A stretch of DNA of 64,000 nt, from contig CANLXI010000029.1 of NCBI GenBank assembly GCA_947495035.1, positions 1-64,000 on the forward strand, given 5' to 3'. Every line of letters begins with the position of its first letter. The stretch's first letter is position 1. Position numbers and translations under genes: made by a program. The notes under the pieces are model-generated. The model was given only the letters and a program-made list of their open reading frames with translations, was not told the origin of the DNA and made no database searches. Positions 38,138 to 48,712 of the stretch are shown here, piece after piece. The stretch comes from an uncultured Granulosicoccus sp. (GTDB lineage Bacteria; Pseudomonadota; Gammaproteobacteria; Granulosicoccales; Granulosicoccaceae).

Positions 38138-39666
38138 GCACCATCCATTCACGACTTGAACACATGCGGGCAGCGGCTCTTGCCGGTGGTGGCGAGAAAC
38201 GTGTCGATGCGCAGCACGCCAAGGGCAAGCTGACGGCTCGCGAACGATTGGCCGTACTGTTCGACGCCCACACCTTTCGCGAGTGGGACATGTTCGTCGA
38301 ACACGATTGCCACGATTTCGGCATGCAGGACAACCGTGTCCCCGGTGACGGTGTCGTTATCGGCTACGGCCGTGTCGACGGACGGCTGGTATTCGCCTTC
38401 AGTCAGGATTTCACGGTACTCGGCGGCTCGCTGTCGGCGGCGCATGCCCGCAAGATCTGCAAGCTGATGGACCATGCCATGAAGGTCCAGGCCCCGGTAG
38501 TCGGCATCAATGATTCCGGTGGTGCGCGTATCCAGGAAGGTGTGGCTTCTCTGGGAGGGTATGCCGATGTCTTCCAGAAAAACATCCTGGCATCCGGTGT
38601 GATTCCGCAGATCTCCCTGGTCATGGGACCCTGCGCTGGCGGCGCGGTCTATTCCCCCGCCATGACGGATTTCATCTTCATGGTTCGCGATACGTCCTAC
38701 ATGTTCGTCACCGGACCGGAGGTGGTCAAGACCGTAACGCATGAAGAAGTCACTCAGGAAGAACTTGGCGGTGCCGGCACACACACCAGCAAGAGCTCGG
38801 TGGCCGATGCAGCCTTCGACAATGACATCGAAGCATTACTGCAAGTGCGCCGCTTTCTGCATTTTCTGCCGTCGAACAATCGGGAACCGGCGCCCAGACG
38901 CGATAGCGGAGACGATCCGGCACGTCAGATCCCCGCGCTGGACACACTCGTTCCCGAGAACCCCAACCTGCCCTATGACATTCGGGAACTGGTCAGTCGA
39001 GTCTGTGACGAAGAGGACTTCTTCGAAATACAGGCCGATTTCGCCGCCAATATCGTCATAGGCCTGGGCCGCATGAATGGCGAAACCGTGGGCTTCGTGG
39101 CCAATCAGCCCATGATTCTTGCCGGATGTCTGGATATCAATGCCAGCCGCAAGGCAGCACGCTTCGTGCGTTTCTGCGACGCCTTCTCGATTCCGATCGT
39201 GACCTTTGTCGATGTGCCGGGATTTCTGCCAGGCACCGCCCAGGAATACGGTGGCATCATCAAGCATGGCGCCAAACTGCTGTTTGCCTATGGAGAGGCA
39301 ACCGTGCCGAAGATCACGGTCATCACACGCAAGGCCTATGGTGGCGCCTATGACGTCATGTCATCCAAGCACCTGCGCGGTGACATCAACTATGCCTTCC
39401 CGACTGCCGAGATAGCTGTCATGGGCCCCAAGGGGGCGGTGGAAATCATCTTCAGGGCCGATCGCAACGACCCCGAACGCATCGAGGCACGTACGAACGA
39501 GTACCGCGAGAAATTTGCCAATCCCTTCGTGGCCGGCAGACTGGGATTCATCGATGACGTGATCATGCCGCACAGTACCCGTGCACATATCTGCCGCGAT
39601 CTGGACATGCTGCGCAGCAAACAGCTGGACAATCCGTGGAAGAAACACGACAACATTCCCCTCTGA
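38134..39666 (+). CDS. pccB: Propionyl-CoA carboxylase beta subunit
   Basis: A 510-residue carboxyltransferase subunit. It moves the carboxyl group from biotin to propionyl-CoA, giving (S)-methylmalonyl-CoA. The two crotonase-like halves are evident: the first has [19 protein letters not shown] and [12 protein letters not shown], the second has [26 protein letters not shown] and [12 protein letters not shown]. Length matches PccB. It overlaps the synthetase by four bases and is followed after ten bases by the alpha subunit. Confidence 0.95.
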   Translation: MSTIHSRLEHMRAAALAGGGEKRVDAQHAKGKLTARERLAVLFDAHTFREWDMFVEHDCHDFGMQDNRVPGDGVVIGYGRVDGRLVFAFSQDFTVLGGSLSAAHARKICKLMDHAMKVQAPVVGINDSGGARIQEGVASLGGYADVFQKNILASGVIPQISLVMGPCAGGAVYSPAMTDFIFMVRDTSYMFVTGPEVVKTVTHEEVTQEELGGAGTHTSKSSVADAAFDNDIEALLQVRRFLHFLPSNNREPAPRRDSGDDPARQIPALDTLVPENPNLPYDIRELVSRVCDEEDFFEIQADFAANIVIGLGRMNGETVGFVANQPMILAGCLDINASRKAARFVRFCDAFSIPIVTFVDVPGFLPGTAQEYGGIIKHGAKLLFAYGEATVPKITVITRKAYGGAYDVMSSKHLRGDINYAFPTAEIAVMGPKGAVEIIFRADRNDPERIEARTNEYREKFANPFVAGRLGFIDDVIMPHSTRAHICRDLDMLRSKQLDNPWKKHDNIPL

Positions 39667-39676
39667 GGCGATTGCG

Positions 39677-41704
39677 ATGAAGACTGAAATCCGGAAAATA
39701 CTCATCGCCAATCGTGGCGAGATCGCCTGTCGCGTCATTCGTACAGCCAGGCGTCTGGGCATCGCAACCGTTGCCGTCTACTCCGATGCCGATGCAAAGG
39801 CACTGCATGTACGCCAGGCAGATGAAGCGGTCCACATCGGTGGCAATGCCTCCGCGGACAGTTATCTGCGTATCGAAGCCATTGTCGATGCCGTCAGGCA
39901 GACCGGCGCCGATGCCGTGCACCCGGGATTCGGCTTCCTGTCCGAAAACGCCCGTTTCGCCACGGCACTGGAAGAGGCTGGCATCATCTTCATCGGCCCC
40001 GGCGTCAAGGCCATGGAGGTCATGGGAGACAAGATCGAGTCGAAGAAGCTCGCTGATTCTGCCGGTGTCAACACGGTGCCCGGGCACCCCGATGCGATGG
40101 ACAATGCCGACCAGGCCCATGAAGTAGCGGCCCGGATCGGCTGTCCGGTCATGCTCAAGGCATCCGCTGGCGGTGGCGGCAAGGGCATGCGGGTTGCCAA
40201 TACCCTCGATGAGGTACGCGACGGATTCATTGCCGCTCAGAACGAGGCGCGCAACGCCTTCGGCGATGATCGCGTGTTCGTGGAGAAATTCATCGAACAG
40301 CCACGGCATATCGAAATCCAGCTGATCGCCGATGCTCACGGCAATTGCATCTATCTGGGAGAGCGCGAATGTTCCATACAGAGACGCCATCAGAAGGTCA
40401 TCGAAGAGGCTCCCTCGTCCTTCATCAGTGATGCAACGCGCAAGGCCATGGGAGAGCAGGCAGTCGCACTGGCTGCAGCGGTAGACTATTGCTCCGCAGG
40501 CACCGTCGAATTCATCGTTGATGCGCAGGAGAATTTCTACTTTCTGGAAATGAACACAAGGTTGCAGGTAGAGCACCCGGTGACCGAATGCATAACCGGT
40601 GTCGACCTTGTAGAACTGATGATTCAGGTTGCCGCCGGAGAACCTCTGCCTCTGACGCAGGAAGACGTGCAGATCAATGGCTGGTCGTTCGAGGCGCGTG
40701 TCTATGCCGAAGATCCGGATCGCGGCTTCCTGCCATCCACCGGGCGTATCACCCATTATGCCCCGCCGGACACCGGGGTGCGTGAGAACGGTGCCTACAC
40801 TCGCGTCGATACCGGCATTGACGCCGGCGGCGAGATCTCGATGTTCTACGACCCGATGATTGCCAAGCTTGTCACCTGGGCACCTGATCGTCAGCAGGCC
40901 ATCGAACACATGCAGCAAGCCATTGACAGCTATCGCATTCGAGGGGTTCAGAGCAACCTGCCCTTCCTGGCAGCCCTGTTTGCCCACCCGGCCCTGCAGG
41001 CGGGCGATCTGACAACACGCTTCATCGACGACCATTTCCCGGAAGGTTTCGACAGTCGCAAGCATGAAGGTGAGACCTTCGAGATCCTGCCAATGGTCGC
41101 TGCCTGGATCGAGTGGCGCAGTCGACTGCGAGATCGCAAGGTCGTGGACGCCCCCATGGTGTCACGTTCATCGGTGATGACGGCTCTGGGTGAGGACCTG
41201 GAAACCCGCATCGAATCGTCGGACGAACTGGAGGAAGTACTCTCGGTCATCTCCGCCGAGGTTCGCCATGATGTGTCGATGAACCGCTTGACGAGTATCA
41301 TCACCCACTGGCAGCCGGGAGACTGGTTGTTCGAAGGTTCCATTGATGACATCGACATCCGTGTCGGGGTCGAGCGCGACGGCAACTGGTGGCGATTGAG
41401 TCAGGGAGGTTCTGTCCGGGAGTTCATGGTGCTTGAACCACACATTGCCGACCTGATGGAACACATGCCTGTCAGGCAATCGCAGGATCTGTCACGCTAT
41501 CTGCTCTCTCCCATGCCCGGATTGCTGATGAAGATTCTGGTTGAAAAGGGGGACAAGGTCACCGCCGGTCAGGACCTGGCCATCATCGAGGCCATGAAAA
41601 TGGAAAACACCCTGACGGCCAGTGTCGATGGCACAGTATCGGATATCGTTGCCGGAATAGGCGACAGTCTGGCAGTCGACGCTGTCATCATGGAATTCGA
41701 ATAG
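39677..41704 (+). CDS. pccA: Propionyl-CoA carboxylase alpha (biotin) subunit
   Basis: A 675-residue subunit. The biotin carboxylase domain (1-450) starts KILIANRGEIACRVIRTARRLG, has the ATP-grasp GGGGKGMR loop and the EMNTRLQVEHPVTE motif. A linker domain with some sequence divergence follows, and the C-terminus is the biotinyl domain with the modified lysine K641 in EAMKMEN. The ATG is nine bases after GAGG; the frame upstream overlaps pccB. With pccB it forms the complete enzyme. The E. coli-type acetyl-CoA carboxylase has a separate biotin carrier, so this is not AccC. Confidence 0.95.
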   Translation: MKTEIRKILIANRGEIACRVIRTARRLGIATVAVYSDADAKALHVRQADEAVHIGGNASADSYLRIEAIVDAVRQTGADAVHPGFGFLSENARFATALEEAGIIFIGPGVKAMEVMGDKIESKKLADSAGVNTVPGHPDAMDNADQAHEVAARIGCPVMLKASAGGGGKGMRVANTLDEVRDGFIAAQNEARNAFGDDRVFVEKFIEQPRHIEIQLIADAHGNCIYLGERECSIQRRHQKVIEEAPSSFISDATRKAMGEQAVALAAAVDYCSAGTVEFIVDAQENFYFLEMNTRLQVEHPVTECITGVDLVELMIQVAAGEPLPLTQEDVQINGWSFEARVYAEDPDRGFLPSTGRITHYAPPDTGVRENGAYTRVDTGIDAGGEISMFYDPMIAKLVTWAPDRQQAIEHMQQAIDSYRIRGVQSNLPFLAALFAHPALQAGDLTTRFIDDHFPEGFDSRKHEGETFEILPMVAAWIEWRSRLRDRKVVDAPMVSRSSVMTALGEDLETRIESSDELEEVLSVISAEVRHDVSMNRLTSIITHWQPGDWLFEGSIDDIDIRVGVERDGNWWRLSQGGSVREFMVLEPHIADLMEHMPVRQSQDLSRYLLSPMPGLLMKILVEKGDKVTAGQDLAIIEAMKMENTLTASVDGTVSDIVAGIGDSLAVDAVIMEFE

Positions 41705-41716
41705 GACGTAACGAGC

Positions 41717-42133
41717 ATGATAGGAAGACTCAATCACGTGGCCCTGGTCGTCGCCGACCTGGACGCCGCCTGCAGTAGCTGGCAACACATGCTGGGTGCA
41801 CAACTGTCAGAGCCACAAGCCCTGCCCGAGCACGGCGTGACGGTCGTGTTCATCGATCTGCCCAACACCCGTATCGAATTGCTCGAACCGCTCGGCGACG
41901 GCTCCCCAGTCAGCCGTTTTCTGGAAAAGCACGTAGGTGGTGGCATGCATCACATCTGCCTTGAAGTCGAGGATATCGTCGAGGCCCGCGATGATCTGAT
42001 TGCCAAGGGGGCACGCATTCTCGGCAATGGTGAACCCAAAATCGGTGCGCATGGAAACCCTGTACTGTTCATGCACCCGGGAGACTTTCACGGTACCCTG
42101 ATCGAGTTGGAAGAGGTCAAGCCCGAGGCTTGA
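41717..42133 (+). CDS. mce: Methylmalonyl-CoA epimerase
   Basis: A 138-residue VOC-fold metalloenzyme that turns (S)- into (R)-methylmalonyl-CoA. LNHVALVVADLDAA starts the first module with a metal His, and GGGMHHICLEVEDI carries the second; GTLIELEEV holds the last metal Glu. Its place 12 bases after pccA gives strong functional support. The product should go to a B12-dependent mutase, which is not in the window. Confidence 0.94.
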   Translation: MIGRLNHVALVVADLDAACSSWQHMLGAQLSEPQALPEHGVTVVFIDLPNTRIELLEPLGDGSPVSRFLEKHVGGGMHHICLEVEDIVEARDDLIAKGARILGNGEPKIGAHGNPVLFMHPGDFHGTLIELEEVKPEA

Positions 42134-42211
42134 TCAACCGCACTTCTAAGGATGACTTTTCGTCACTCGTCTTCACGGCAGACACATCCTCCCCTCACCG
42201 GATATCCGTAG

Positions 42212-42631
42212 ATGCGCTCGATCAACACCATCAGCCTGCTGGTACACGACTACGATGAAGCCATTGCCTTCTATATTCGGAAACTGGGCTTCAGCCTGCT
42301 GGAGGACAGCGCTCTGGGCGATGACGGCAAGCGCTGGGTCCTGATCAGCCCGGGAGGGGGTTCATCAGAACCGGCAAGCAGCGGCCGTGGTGGCGGTGCC
42401 ACGCTGTTGCTGGCCAGGGCCAGTGGCGAGAAGCAGATTCAGGCCGTCGGCAATCAGGCCGGCGGGCGTGTCATGTTCTTTCTGCATACGGACGACTTCT
42501 GGCAAGACTACCAGGCCATGAGCAAAGCCGGCGTCATCTTCAATGAAGAGCCGCGCGAAGAGGTTTACGGCACCATAGCGGTATTTCAGGATTTATACGG
42601 TAATCTCTGGGATCTTATACAGCCTGCCTGA
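42212..42631 (+). CDS. VOC family protein (glyoxalase/dioxygenase-like)
   Basis: A 139-residue VOC protein with two beta-alpha-beta-beta-beta modules: INTISLLVHDYDEAIAFYIRKLGF and VMFFLHTDDFWQDYQAM, ending QDLYGNLWDLIQP. A Gly/Ser-rich loop (GGGSSEPASSGRGGGA) lies between. The first metal position usually held by His appears to be Ser (TISLLV), so binding may be altered. It may be a lyase, a resistance protein or a dioxygenase relative; the function is unassigned. It follows the propionyl-CoA operon after 78 bases, with no sign of a shared role. Confidence 0.8.
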   Translation: MRSINTISLLVHDYDEAIAFYIRKLGFSLLEDSALGDDGKRWVLISPGGGSSEPASSGRGGGATLLLARASGEKQIQAVGNQAGGRVMFFLHTDDFWQDYQAMSKAGVIFNEEPREEVYGTIAVFQDLYGNLWDLIQPA

Positions 42632-42765
42632 TGTCACACTGTATTCCACACCGTGACCGCTGAGGCACCTGCAGAGCATTAAGCTGTAAAATTGCCTGAT
42701 CGCATCTGCGGTCAAGGCCTCGGCCCACGTCCCAGATCACCGCCAGAGACTGTACGGATCCCAGC

Positions 42766-44112
42766 ATGATCATGTTCTTCATCTCCGCAGCCCTGCTGGT
42801 TGCGTTATGCCTCGCATGGCTACTGTACGGCCTGTTCCGTTCGGGCCATTCGAGCACGGATCAGGAGGCAGTCAATATCACCCTGGCACGCGAGCGACGC
42901 CAGGTGCTCGATGATGCATTGGCGGATGGCTCGATCGACCAGGCGAGCCATGATTATGAACGCGAGCAGCTCGAATACGATCTGGCATCGGACCTGAAGC
43001 TCGAGAGCGAACGCAAGGCGACGCGCAAGACCGGCAATATCGCTGCTGCAGTCGTGGTCGCCATCTTTGTTCCGGTGGCCGCGGGTGCCCTGTACCTGCA
43101 ACTGGGCAACCCGACGGCGATCACTCAGGTTGATGCACCGCAGCCGGCTGCGAACGCACAGGCGCCGGCATTGGCCGATCTGCTGCCACAACTCGAACAA
43201 CGCCTGGCCACCTCGCCCGATGACATCGAAGGCTGGCGATTGCTTGGCCGCAGTTATCTGTCGGTCAATGAATTCGCCCGGGCTCGCAGCGCCTTCGAAA
43301 GAGCCCTCGCCCTGGATGAAGACGACGTCGCCACTCTGGCTCAGCTCTCCGAGTCGATCGCCATGCAACAGGACGGTGATCTGGCCGGTGAACCGCTGAG
43401 CTACCTCGAACGTGCCAACGCCCTGGACCCCGACCACGAGCACACACTCTGGCTGTTGGCCATCGCACGGCAGCAAGCCGGCGATCATGAGGCAGCCCTG
43501 CAAGGTTTTGATCGGCTGACCGCCATGTCTCGGGACAACCCTGACGCTCTGGCCACCATCGATCAGATGCGCAGCCGTTCGCTCGCGGCGCTGTCCGCAA
43601 ACACCGACACGCAATCACCGGCCGTCGGCGCGGATGCTCCTTCCGAGACAGGCACATCAGGCACATCAGGCACAGCTGGCATTGCAGACACTGCAGGCAC
43701 GATCGATGCGCCATCGACCGCGTCTACAGACGATTCCACCAACGGCACGACAGCCACCAACAACGAGGCCAGCATCCGCGTCAGCGTGTCACTGAGTGAA
43801 GCTGCCTTGAATGCGGTCTCGGCGGACAGTGCCGTCTTCATCTACGCACGTGCCAGCGAAGGCCCGCCCATGCCACTGGCTGCAAGACGAGTCGCTGTCA
43901 GTGACCTGCCCATCACGATCACGCTGGACGATTCCATGGCAATGATTCCCGGCATGACACTGTCGTCCTATCCCAGCGTCACCGTTGGGGCCCGTGTTTC
44001 AGCGTCGGGCAATGCGCTGGCACAAAGCGGGGACTGGTTTGGCGAAGTCTCCGAAATCCTCGTGGCGGACACCGATGAACTAACGCTGACCATCGAACAA
44101 CAGACCCCCTGA
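42766..44112 (+). CDS. ccmI: Cytochrome c maturation protein CcmI
   Basis: A 448-residue CcmI/CycH-type protein that holds apocytochrome c for heme attachment. Two membrane spans at about 3-26 and 90-112 flank a cytoplasmic loop with the coiled-coil pattern LARERRQVLDDALADGSIDQASHDYEREQLEYDL. TPR repeats follow (WRLLGRSYLSVNEFARARSAFERALAL and on to 275). A Thr/Ser/Gly/Ala linker (280-335) leads to the C-terminal domain (RVSVSLSEAAL to the end). No other ccm gene is near, although ccmI usually closes the ccmABCDEFGHI operon. The last codons are part of a tandem duplication. Confidence 0.9.
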   Translation: MIMFFISAALLVALCLAWLLYGLFRSGHSSTDQEAVNITLARERRQVLDDALADGSIDQASHDYEREQLEYDLASDLKLESERKATRKTGNIAAAVVVAIFVPVAAGALYLQLGNPTAITQVDAPQPAANAQAPALADLLPQLEQRLATSPDDIEGWRLLGRSYLSVNEFARARSAFERALALDEDDVATLAQLSESIAMQQDGDLAGEPLSYLERANALDPDHEHTLWLLAIARQQAGDHEAALQGFDRLTAMSRDNPDALATIDQMRSRSLAALSANTDTQSPAVGADAPSETGTSGTSGTAGIADTAGTIDAPSTASTDDSTNGTTATNNEASIRVSVSLSEAALNAVSADSAVFIYARASEGPPMPLAARRVAVSDLPITITLDDSMAMIPGMTLSSYPSVTVGARVSASGNALAQSGDWFGEVSEILVADTDELTLTIEQQTP

Positions 44113-44198
44113 GCACCGGGGTTGCGCATTGAAAAACGCTGACCATCGAACAACAGTCCCCCCTGAACACCGGGGTTGCGCATTGTAAACAGACCCCC
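44082..44198. repeat. Tandem duplication of the ccmI 3' end
   Basis: Copy one (44082-44134) contains the last ten ccmI codons, the stop and 22 bases beyond. Copy two (44135-44185) repeats it with a few changes, and a partial third (44188-44198) follows. The period is 53 bases. Each unit has a weak acccc/ggggt hairpin. Copies differ at a few positions, so the event is not very recent. Confidence 0.85.
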
Positions 44199-44251
44199 CG
44201 CTCGAACTGTTGATATGATGCAACACTGATCGCAGCCCCTTCGGAAAGCCG

Positions 44252-45109
44252 ATGCAAGGAATCGCACTCATGCTGATCGCCATCGGCCTGTTATCCGGGA
44301 TGGATGCCATCGCCAAGATATTGATGCAAGGTGGCATGCCGGCGGTTCAGATCCTGGCTCTGCGCAGCCTCATCATCATCCCCCTGTTGCTGACGGTATT
44401 TGCCGTCAGGGGAAAACTGGGCTCACTCAGACCCACTCGCCCGCTATGGCATCTCTGCCGGGGACTGATAGGCTTCGTCGCACCACTGTCCTTTTTTCTG
44501 GGTATTCAATTCGTTCCGCTGACGGATGCCGTAACGGTTTCCTTTTCGGCCATCTTCCTCATCACCATCCTGTCCATCATCTTTCTCGGAGAGCAAGTCG
44601 GCGTCCATCGATGGGCTTCCATCCTGACCGGATTCATCGGGGTCATGGTGGTGATCGGCCCCAAGGGGGGCGGCGATCTGCTGGGCTATGCACTGATTCT
44701 GACGGGAAGCCTTGCCTACGCCATTCTGTTCATCTGCGGCCGCTATCTGTCCGAGACCGAATCGGTGTCATCCCTGGTATTCAGCTTCAATCTGACAGTC
44801 GGCGTGATGAGCCTGAGCCTGCTGCCATTCTTCTGGCAACCGCAGCCTCTGGAACAATATGGACTGCTGCTGTGTCTGGCATTGTTCGCCGTGTCGGGTC
44901 ACCATCTGATGACGCTCGCAGTCAGCCTCGCCGAAGCATCGCTGATCGCGCCCTTTGAATACACGGCAGTACTGTGGGCACTCGCCTTTGATCTGCTCAT
45001 CTGGCAGATCGCGCCACCCATGAGTACGACGATCGGGGCCACCATCGTCATCGGCAGCGGCTTGTACATCGTCTATCGCGAGAGAATCAACGAGACGCAA
45101 GCTGCCTGA
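44252..45109 (+). CDS. EamA/DMT family transporter
   Basis: A 285-residue protein with ten hydrophobic spans in two five-helix halves, the EamA layout. It begins MLIAIGLLSGMDAIAKILMQGG and includes the end-of-half motif LGEQVGVHRWASILTGFIGVMVVIGP. Members export amino acids, drugs or metabolites; no substrate can be named. The gene starts 139 bases after ccmI, past the duplicated segment, and ends before a strong hairpin that separates it from dnaJ. Confidence 0.88.
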   Translation: MQGIALMLIAIGLLSGMDAIAKILMQGGMPAVQILALRSLIIIPLLLTVFAVRGKLGSLRPTRPLWHLCRGLIGFVAPLSFFLGIQFVPLTDAVTVSFSAIFLITILSIIFLGEQVGVHRWASILTGFIGVMVVIGPKGGGDLLGYALILTGSLAYAILFICGRYLSETESVSSLVFSFNLTVGVMSLSLLPFFWQPQPLEQYGLLLCLALFAVSGHHLMTLAVSLAEASLIAPFEYTAVLWALAFDLLIWQIAPPMSTTIGATIVIGSGLYIVYRERINETQAA

Positions 45110-45145
45110 CATCCCTCCGCGATCAGACTGTCCTCTGTGACCAGA

Positions 45146-45180
45146 CAGTTCTCTCGAGCGTCAGCCGCTCGAGAGAACTG
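45146..45180. terminator. Bidirectional terminator between the EamA gene and dnaJ
   Basis: Perfect 15-base arms (cagttctctcgagcg and its complement) with a five-base loop, midway between convergent genes. It is the strongest hairpin in the window. T residues near both ends are few, yet position and stability favour a terminator for both strands. Confidence 0.7.
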
Positions 45181-45205
45181 CTTGCAGGAGCGTTGGAGGC
45201 TGCAA

Positions 45206-46342
45206 TCAACCGCGAAGCTCGTCGAAGAATTTCTTCACGCCACCCAGCCAGCTGTGCGCCTGCGGACTGTGCTTTTTCGCATTGTCACCGCTGATCATGT
45301 CATGGAACTGCATCAGCAGATCACTCTGCTCCTTGCTCAGATTCACAGGGGTTTCTACCCGAACCTTGGCCAGCAGATCACCTACGGCGCCTCCACGCAC
45401 CGGCTTGACACCCTTGCCTCGCAAACGGAATGTCTTCTCGGTCTGCGTACCGGCAGGTACCTTCAGCTTGACGCGACCATCCAGGGTTGGCACTTCGAGT
45501 TCACCGCCGATAGCCGCGGTTGCAAAATTGATCGGCACCGTGCAGAGCAGATCAGCGCCATCGCGCTGGAATATCGGATGCGACTTGACCACGATGGCCA
45601 CGTAGAGATCGCCTGCCGGACCACCACTGTCACTGGCCTCACCCTCACCGGAAAGACGTATCTTGTCACCGGTGTCGACACCTGCCGGAATCTTCACGGA
45701 CAGTGTCTTTTCCTTCTGGATTCTGCCCTGACCTCGGCATTTGGGACAAGGATCGGTAATGACCTTTCCCTTGCCGCGGCACGCCGGGCAGGTCTGTTGC
45801 ACGGAGAAAAAGCCCTGTTGCATGCGAACCTGACCCACACCGTGACAGGTAGAGCATGTGGATGGGGAGGTACCACGCTTGGCACCGCTGCCGTCACAGA
45901 CATCACACCCGACCATGGTCGGAATCTTGATCTCGGTGGAAGTCCCGGACACCGCTTCTTCGAGACTGATTTCCAGGTTGTACTGCAGGTCGTCTCCACG
46001 ATAGACACGGGCGCCACCGCCGCCTCGACGCCCACCACCAAAGATATCGCCAAAGACATCACCGAAGATGTCATTGATGTCAGCGCCACCGCCGAATCCA
46101 CCACCGCCGGGCTGGTTGTTGACCCCGGCATGACCGAATTGATCGTAAGCGGCTCGTTTTTCTCTGTCTTTCAGAACCTCGAAGGCTTCCTTGGCTTCCT
46201 TGAACTTCTCGGTAGCTGCCTCATCGTCCGGATTGCGATCGGGATGAAATTTCATCGCAAGTCGGCGATAAGCCTTTTTCAGTTCTGCTTCGGACACGTC
46301 TTTCGACACGCCCAAAACCTCGTAGTAATCCCGCTGCGCCAT
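45206..46342 (-). CDS. dnaJ: Chaperone DnaJ
   Basis: A 378-residue type I Hsp40. The J-domain has HPD at about 33-35 ([11 protein letters not shown]), followed by a Gly/Phe-rich linker (GGGGFGGG), four CxxCxGxG zinc repeats ([32 protein letters not shown]) and the C-terminal substrate domains. It stimulates DnaK ATPase. It lies 210 bases after dnaK; a hairpin at 46522-46545 in that gap may reduce read-through. Confidence 0.97.
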   Translation of the reverse strand: MAQRDYYEVLGVSKDVSEAELKKAYRRLAMKFHPDRNPDDEAATEKFKEAKEAFEVLKDREKRAAYDQFGHAGVNNQPGGGGFGGGADINDIFGDVFGDIFGGGRRGGGGARVYRGDDLQYNLEISLEEAVSGTSTEIKIPTMVGCDVCDGSGAKRGTSPSTCSTCHGVGQVRMQQGFFSVQQTCPACRGKGKVITDPCPKCRGQGRIQKEKTLSVKIPAGVDTGDKIRLSGEGEASDSGGPAGDLYVAIVVKSHPIFQRDGADLLCTVPINFATAAIGGELEVPTLDGRVKLKVPAGTQTEKTFRLRGKGVKPVRGGAVGDLLAKVRVETPVNLSKEQSDLLMQFHDMISGDNAKKHSPQAHSWLGGVKKFFDELRG

Positions 46343-46521
46343 GAATTATCGACCTGATGTAACGATACCGGGACTCGAAGGAAACATCCGAGCCCGAAAA
46401 ATAGTGGAACAAAAAACTGACAAGAATAAACGACAAAAAGGTCGAAAGTCATGATCAGCTGTTCAATCGGTGCCGGAGCACTTTCTCAAAACGACCAATC
46501 AGACTTCCGACCTTCTAGCAT

Positions 46522-46545
46522 CCGGATCACGGTGTGGTGATCTGG
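46522..46545 (-). promoter_or_regulatory. Small hairpin between dnaK and dnaJ
   Basis: Nine-base arms (ccggatcac and gtgatctgg, one G-T pair) around a six-base loop, just past the dnaK stop. It may be an attenuator or mRNA-stabilising stem that sets the dnaK:dnaJ ratio. Position is the only support. Confidence 0.35.
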
Positions 46546-46552
46546 ACCCTCA

Positions 46553-48481
46553 TCACGAGGCTTTGTCTTCCTTCACTTCTTCGAATTCGGCATCGACTGC
46601 ATCGTCAGCACCATCCTTCGACGCTGCCGGCTTGCCGTCTTCAGCAGCCGCACCATCGACGTTCTGCTTGGCGTAGGCACGTTCTGCCAGTTTCCCGGTC
46701 GCCTCACCCAGTGCCGCCAGTTTCGTGTCGATGACTTCTTCATCATCACCGGCAATGGCTTCACGCAGTTCGCTGATCTTGGCCTCGATGTCCTTCTTCT
46801 CGTTCTCTTCGATCTGATCGGCCAGATCGGTCAGAGATTTCTCGGCCGCGTGGATGAGCTGCTCACCCTGGTTGCGCTTGTCGATCAGGCCGCGCAACTT
46901 GGCATCGTCAGCCGCGTGCTCTTCAGCATCACGCACCATGGCCTCGATCTCTTCATCAGACAGACCACTGGACGCCTTGATCACGATGGACTGCTGCTTG
47001 CCGGTTGCCTTGTCCTTCGCCGAGACATTCATGATGCCGTTGGCGTCGATGTCGAAGATGACCTCGATTTGCGGTACGCCCCGTGGAGCCGGTGGGATGT
47101 CCGCCAGATCGAATCGACCCAGAGACTTGTTGGCATTGGCGATTTCACGCTCACCCTGCAGCACGTGCACGGTAACCGCTGTCTGATTGTCGTCAGCAGT
47201 GGAAAATACCTGCTGTGCCTTGGTAGGAATGGTCGTGTTCTTGTCGATCAGCTTGGTCATGACACCACCCAGCGTCTCGATACCCAGAGACAGAGGCGTC
47301 ACGTCGAGCAGCAGCACGTCCTTGACCTGTCCGCCCAGTACACCACCCTGGATGGCAGCACCGACGGCAACGGCTTCGTCAGGGTTGACGTCCTTGCGAG
47401 GTTCCTTGCCAAAGAAGTTCTTGACGGTTTCCTGCACCTTGGGCATGCGAGTCTGGCCACCGACCATGATCACATCCTGGATTTCGGAAGCAGACAGTCC
47501 GGCGTCCTTCAGAGCCAGCTTGCACGGCTCGATGGTGCGCTGCACCAGGTCTTCGACCAGTGATTCCAGCTTGGCGCGAGTCACCTTGATGTTCAGGTGC
47601 TTGGGGCCGGAGCTGTCAGCCGTGATGTAAGGCAGGTTGACGTCGGTCTGCTGAGTGCTGGACAGTTCGATCTTGGCTTTTTCAGCGGCTTCCTTCAGAC
47701 GCTGCAGAGCCAGCGGATCGCTGTGCAGATCGATACCAGATTCCTTCTTGAATTCATCGGAGAGGTAATCGATCAGACGGTTGTCGAAATCCTCACCACC
47801 CAGGAAGGTGTCACCATTGGTTGACAGTACTTCGAACTGGTGTTCACCATCGACTTCTGCAATTTCGATGATGGAGATATCGAATGTACCGCCACCCAGA
47901 TCGTAGACCGCAACCGTCTTGTTACCGCGCTGCTTGTCCATGCCATAGGCAAGGGCTGCTGCGGTTGGCTCGTTGATGATGCGCTTGACTTCAAGCCCGG
48001 CGATACGGCCGGCGTCCTTGGTAGCCTGGCGCTGCGAATCGTTGAAATAGGCTGGCACCGTGATGACGGCTTCAGTGACCGTTTCACCCAGGTATTCTTC
48101 GGCCGTCTGCTTCATTTTCATCAGGATGCGTGCGGAGACTTCCGGGGGAGCCATGCCCTTGCCGGCAGCTTCTACCCAGGCGTCGCCGTTGTCGGCCTTG
48201 ATGATCTTGTACGGGACAAGCTCGATATCCTTCTGCACGGCCTCTTCATCGAAACGACGACCGATCAGACGCTTGACCGCGTACAGCGTGTTGTTGGGGT
48301 TGGTTACCGCCTGACGTTTGGCGGGCTGACCGACAATGACTTCGCCGTCGTCAGCGAAGGCCACGATGGATGGCGTAGTACGATCGCCTTCAGCGTTTTC
48401 TATGACTCGGGGCTTGCCCCCTTCCATGACCGCGACACACGAATTCGTCGTGCCAAGGTCGATTCCGATAATGGTACCCAT
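46553..48481 (-). CDS. dnaK: Chaperone DnaK (Hsp70)
   Basis: A 642-residue Hsp70. The nucleotide-binding domain begins [19 protein letters not shown], with [13 protein letters not shown] and the family signature VILVGG-type (here [11 protein letters not shown]). The substrate domain and the helical lid follow, and the protein ends with the acidic [13 protein letters not shown] tail typical of proteobacterial DnaK. It is flanked by grpE and dnaJ. A sigma-32-like promoter is suggested upstream. Confidence 0.98.
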   Translation of the reverse strand: MGTIIGIDLGTTNSCVAVMEGGKPRVIENAEGDRTTPSIVAFADDGEVIVGQPAKRQAVTNPNNTLYAVKRLIGRRFDEEAVQKDIELVPYKIIKADNGDAWVEAAGKGMAPPEVSARILMKMKQTAEEYLGETVTEAVITVPAYFNDSQRQATKDAGRIAGLEVKRIINEPTAAALAYGMDKQRGNKTVAVYDLGGGTFDISIIEIAEVDGEHQFEVLSTNGDTFLGGEDFDNRLIDYLSDEFKKESGIDLHSDPLALQRLKEAAEKAKIELSSTQQTDVNLPYITADSSGPKHLNIKVTRAKLESLVEDLVQRTIEPCKLALKDAGLSASEIQDVIMVGGQTRMPKVQETVKNFFGKEPRKDVNPDEAVAVGAAIQGGVLGGQVKDVLLLDVTPLSLGIETLGGVMTKLIDKNTTIPTKAQQVFSTADDNQTAVTVHVLQGEREIANANKSLGRFDLADIPPAPRGVPQIEVIFDIDANGIMNVSAKDKATGKQQSIVIKASSGLSDEEIEAMVRDAEEHAADDAKLRGLIDKRNQGEQLIHAAEKSLTDLADQIEENEKKDIEAKISELREAIAGDDEEVIDTKLAALGEATGKLAERAYAKQNVDGAAAEDGKPAASKDGADDAVDAEFEEVKEDKAS

Positions 48482-48560
48482 GTTTTGAATCCTTTACTTT
48501 AAGATCAGATTTTTGGAAAGCCAGAACCCTCTGAGAGGCATTCTGTTCGTTGCAATCATG

Positions 48561-48586
48561 ATGTGGCGGCCGAACCGAAATTCAAT
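48561..48586 (-). promoter_or_regulatory. Candidate heat-shock (sigma-32-like) promoter for dnaK
   Basis: On the minus strand ATTGAAT (48580-48586) and CCACAT (48561-48566) are 13 bases apart, close to the sigma-32 pattern CTTGAAA - 13 - CCCCAT. It lies about 80 bases before the dnaK start in the 231-bp grpE-dnaK gap. Two mismatches keep the confidence low. Confidence 0.35.
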
Positions 48587-48712
48587 AGCTGTCAACCAAT
48601 TAGTGGCATTGAGCCGGTCGCCTGTACAGCCCTGTTCCGGGCTGACTTTCTGTTGCAGGAACAGGACCTTACAGAGCAGGCCGGGCAATCTGCCACAGCC
48701 TTTGGCCGGTGG

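Noticed and set aside
39563-41065. A 500-codon open frame on the minus strand opposite pccA
   Set aside because: It is a shadow of the GC-rich carboxylase gene, has no family features and overlaps both real genes in antisense.
45137-46357. A 406-codon plus-strand open frame opposite dnaJ
   Set aside because: It mirrors the dnaJ coding pattern, includes the terminator hairpin and has no recognisable motif.
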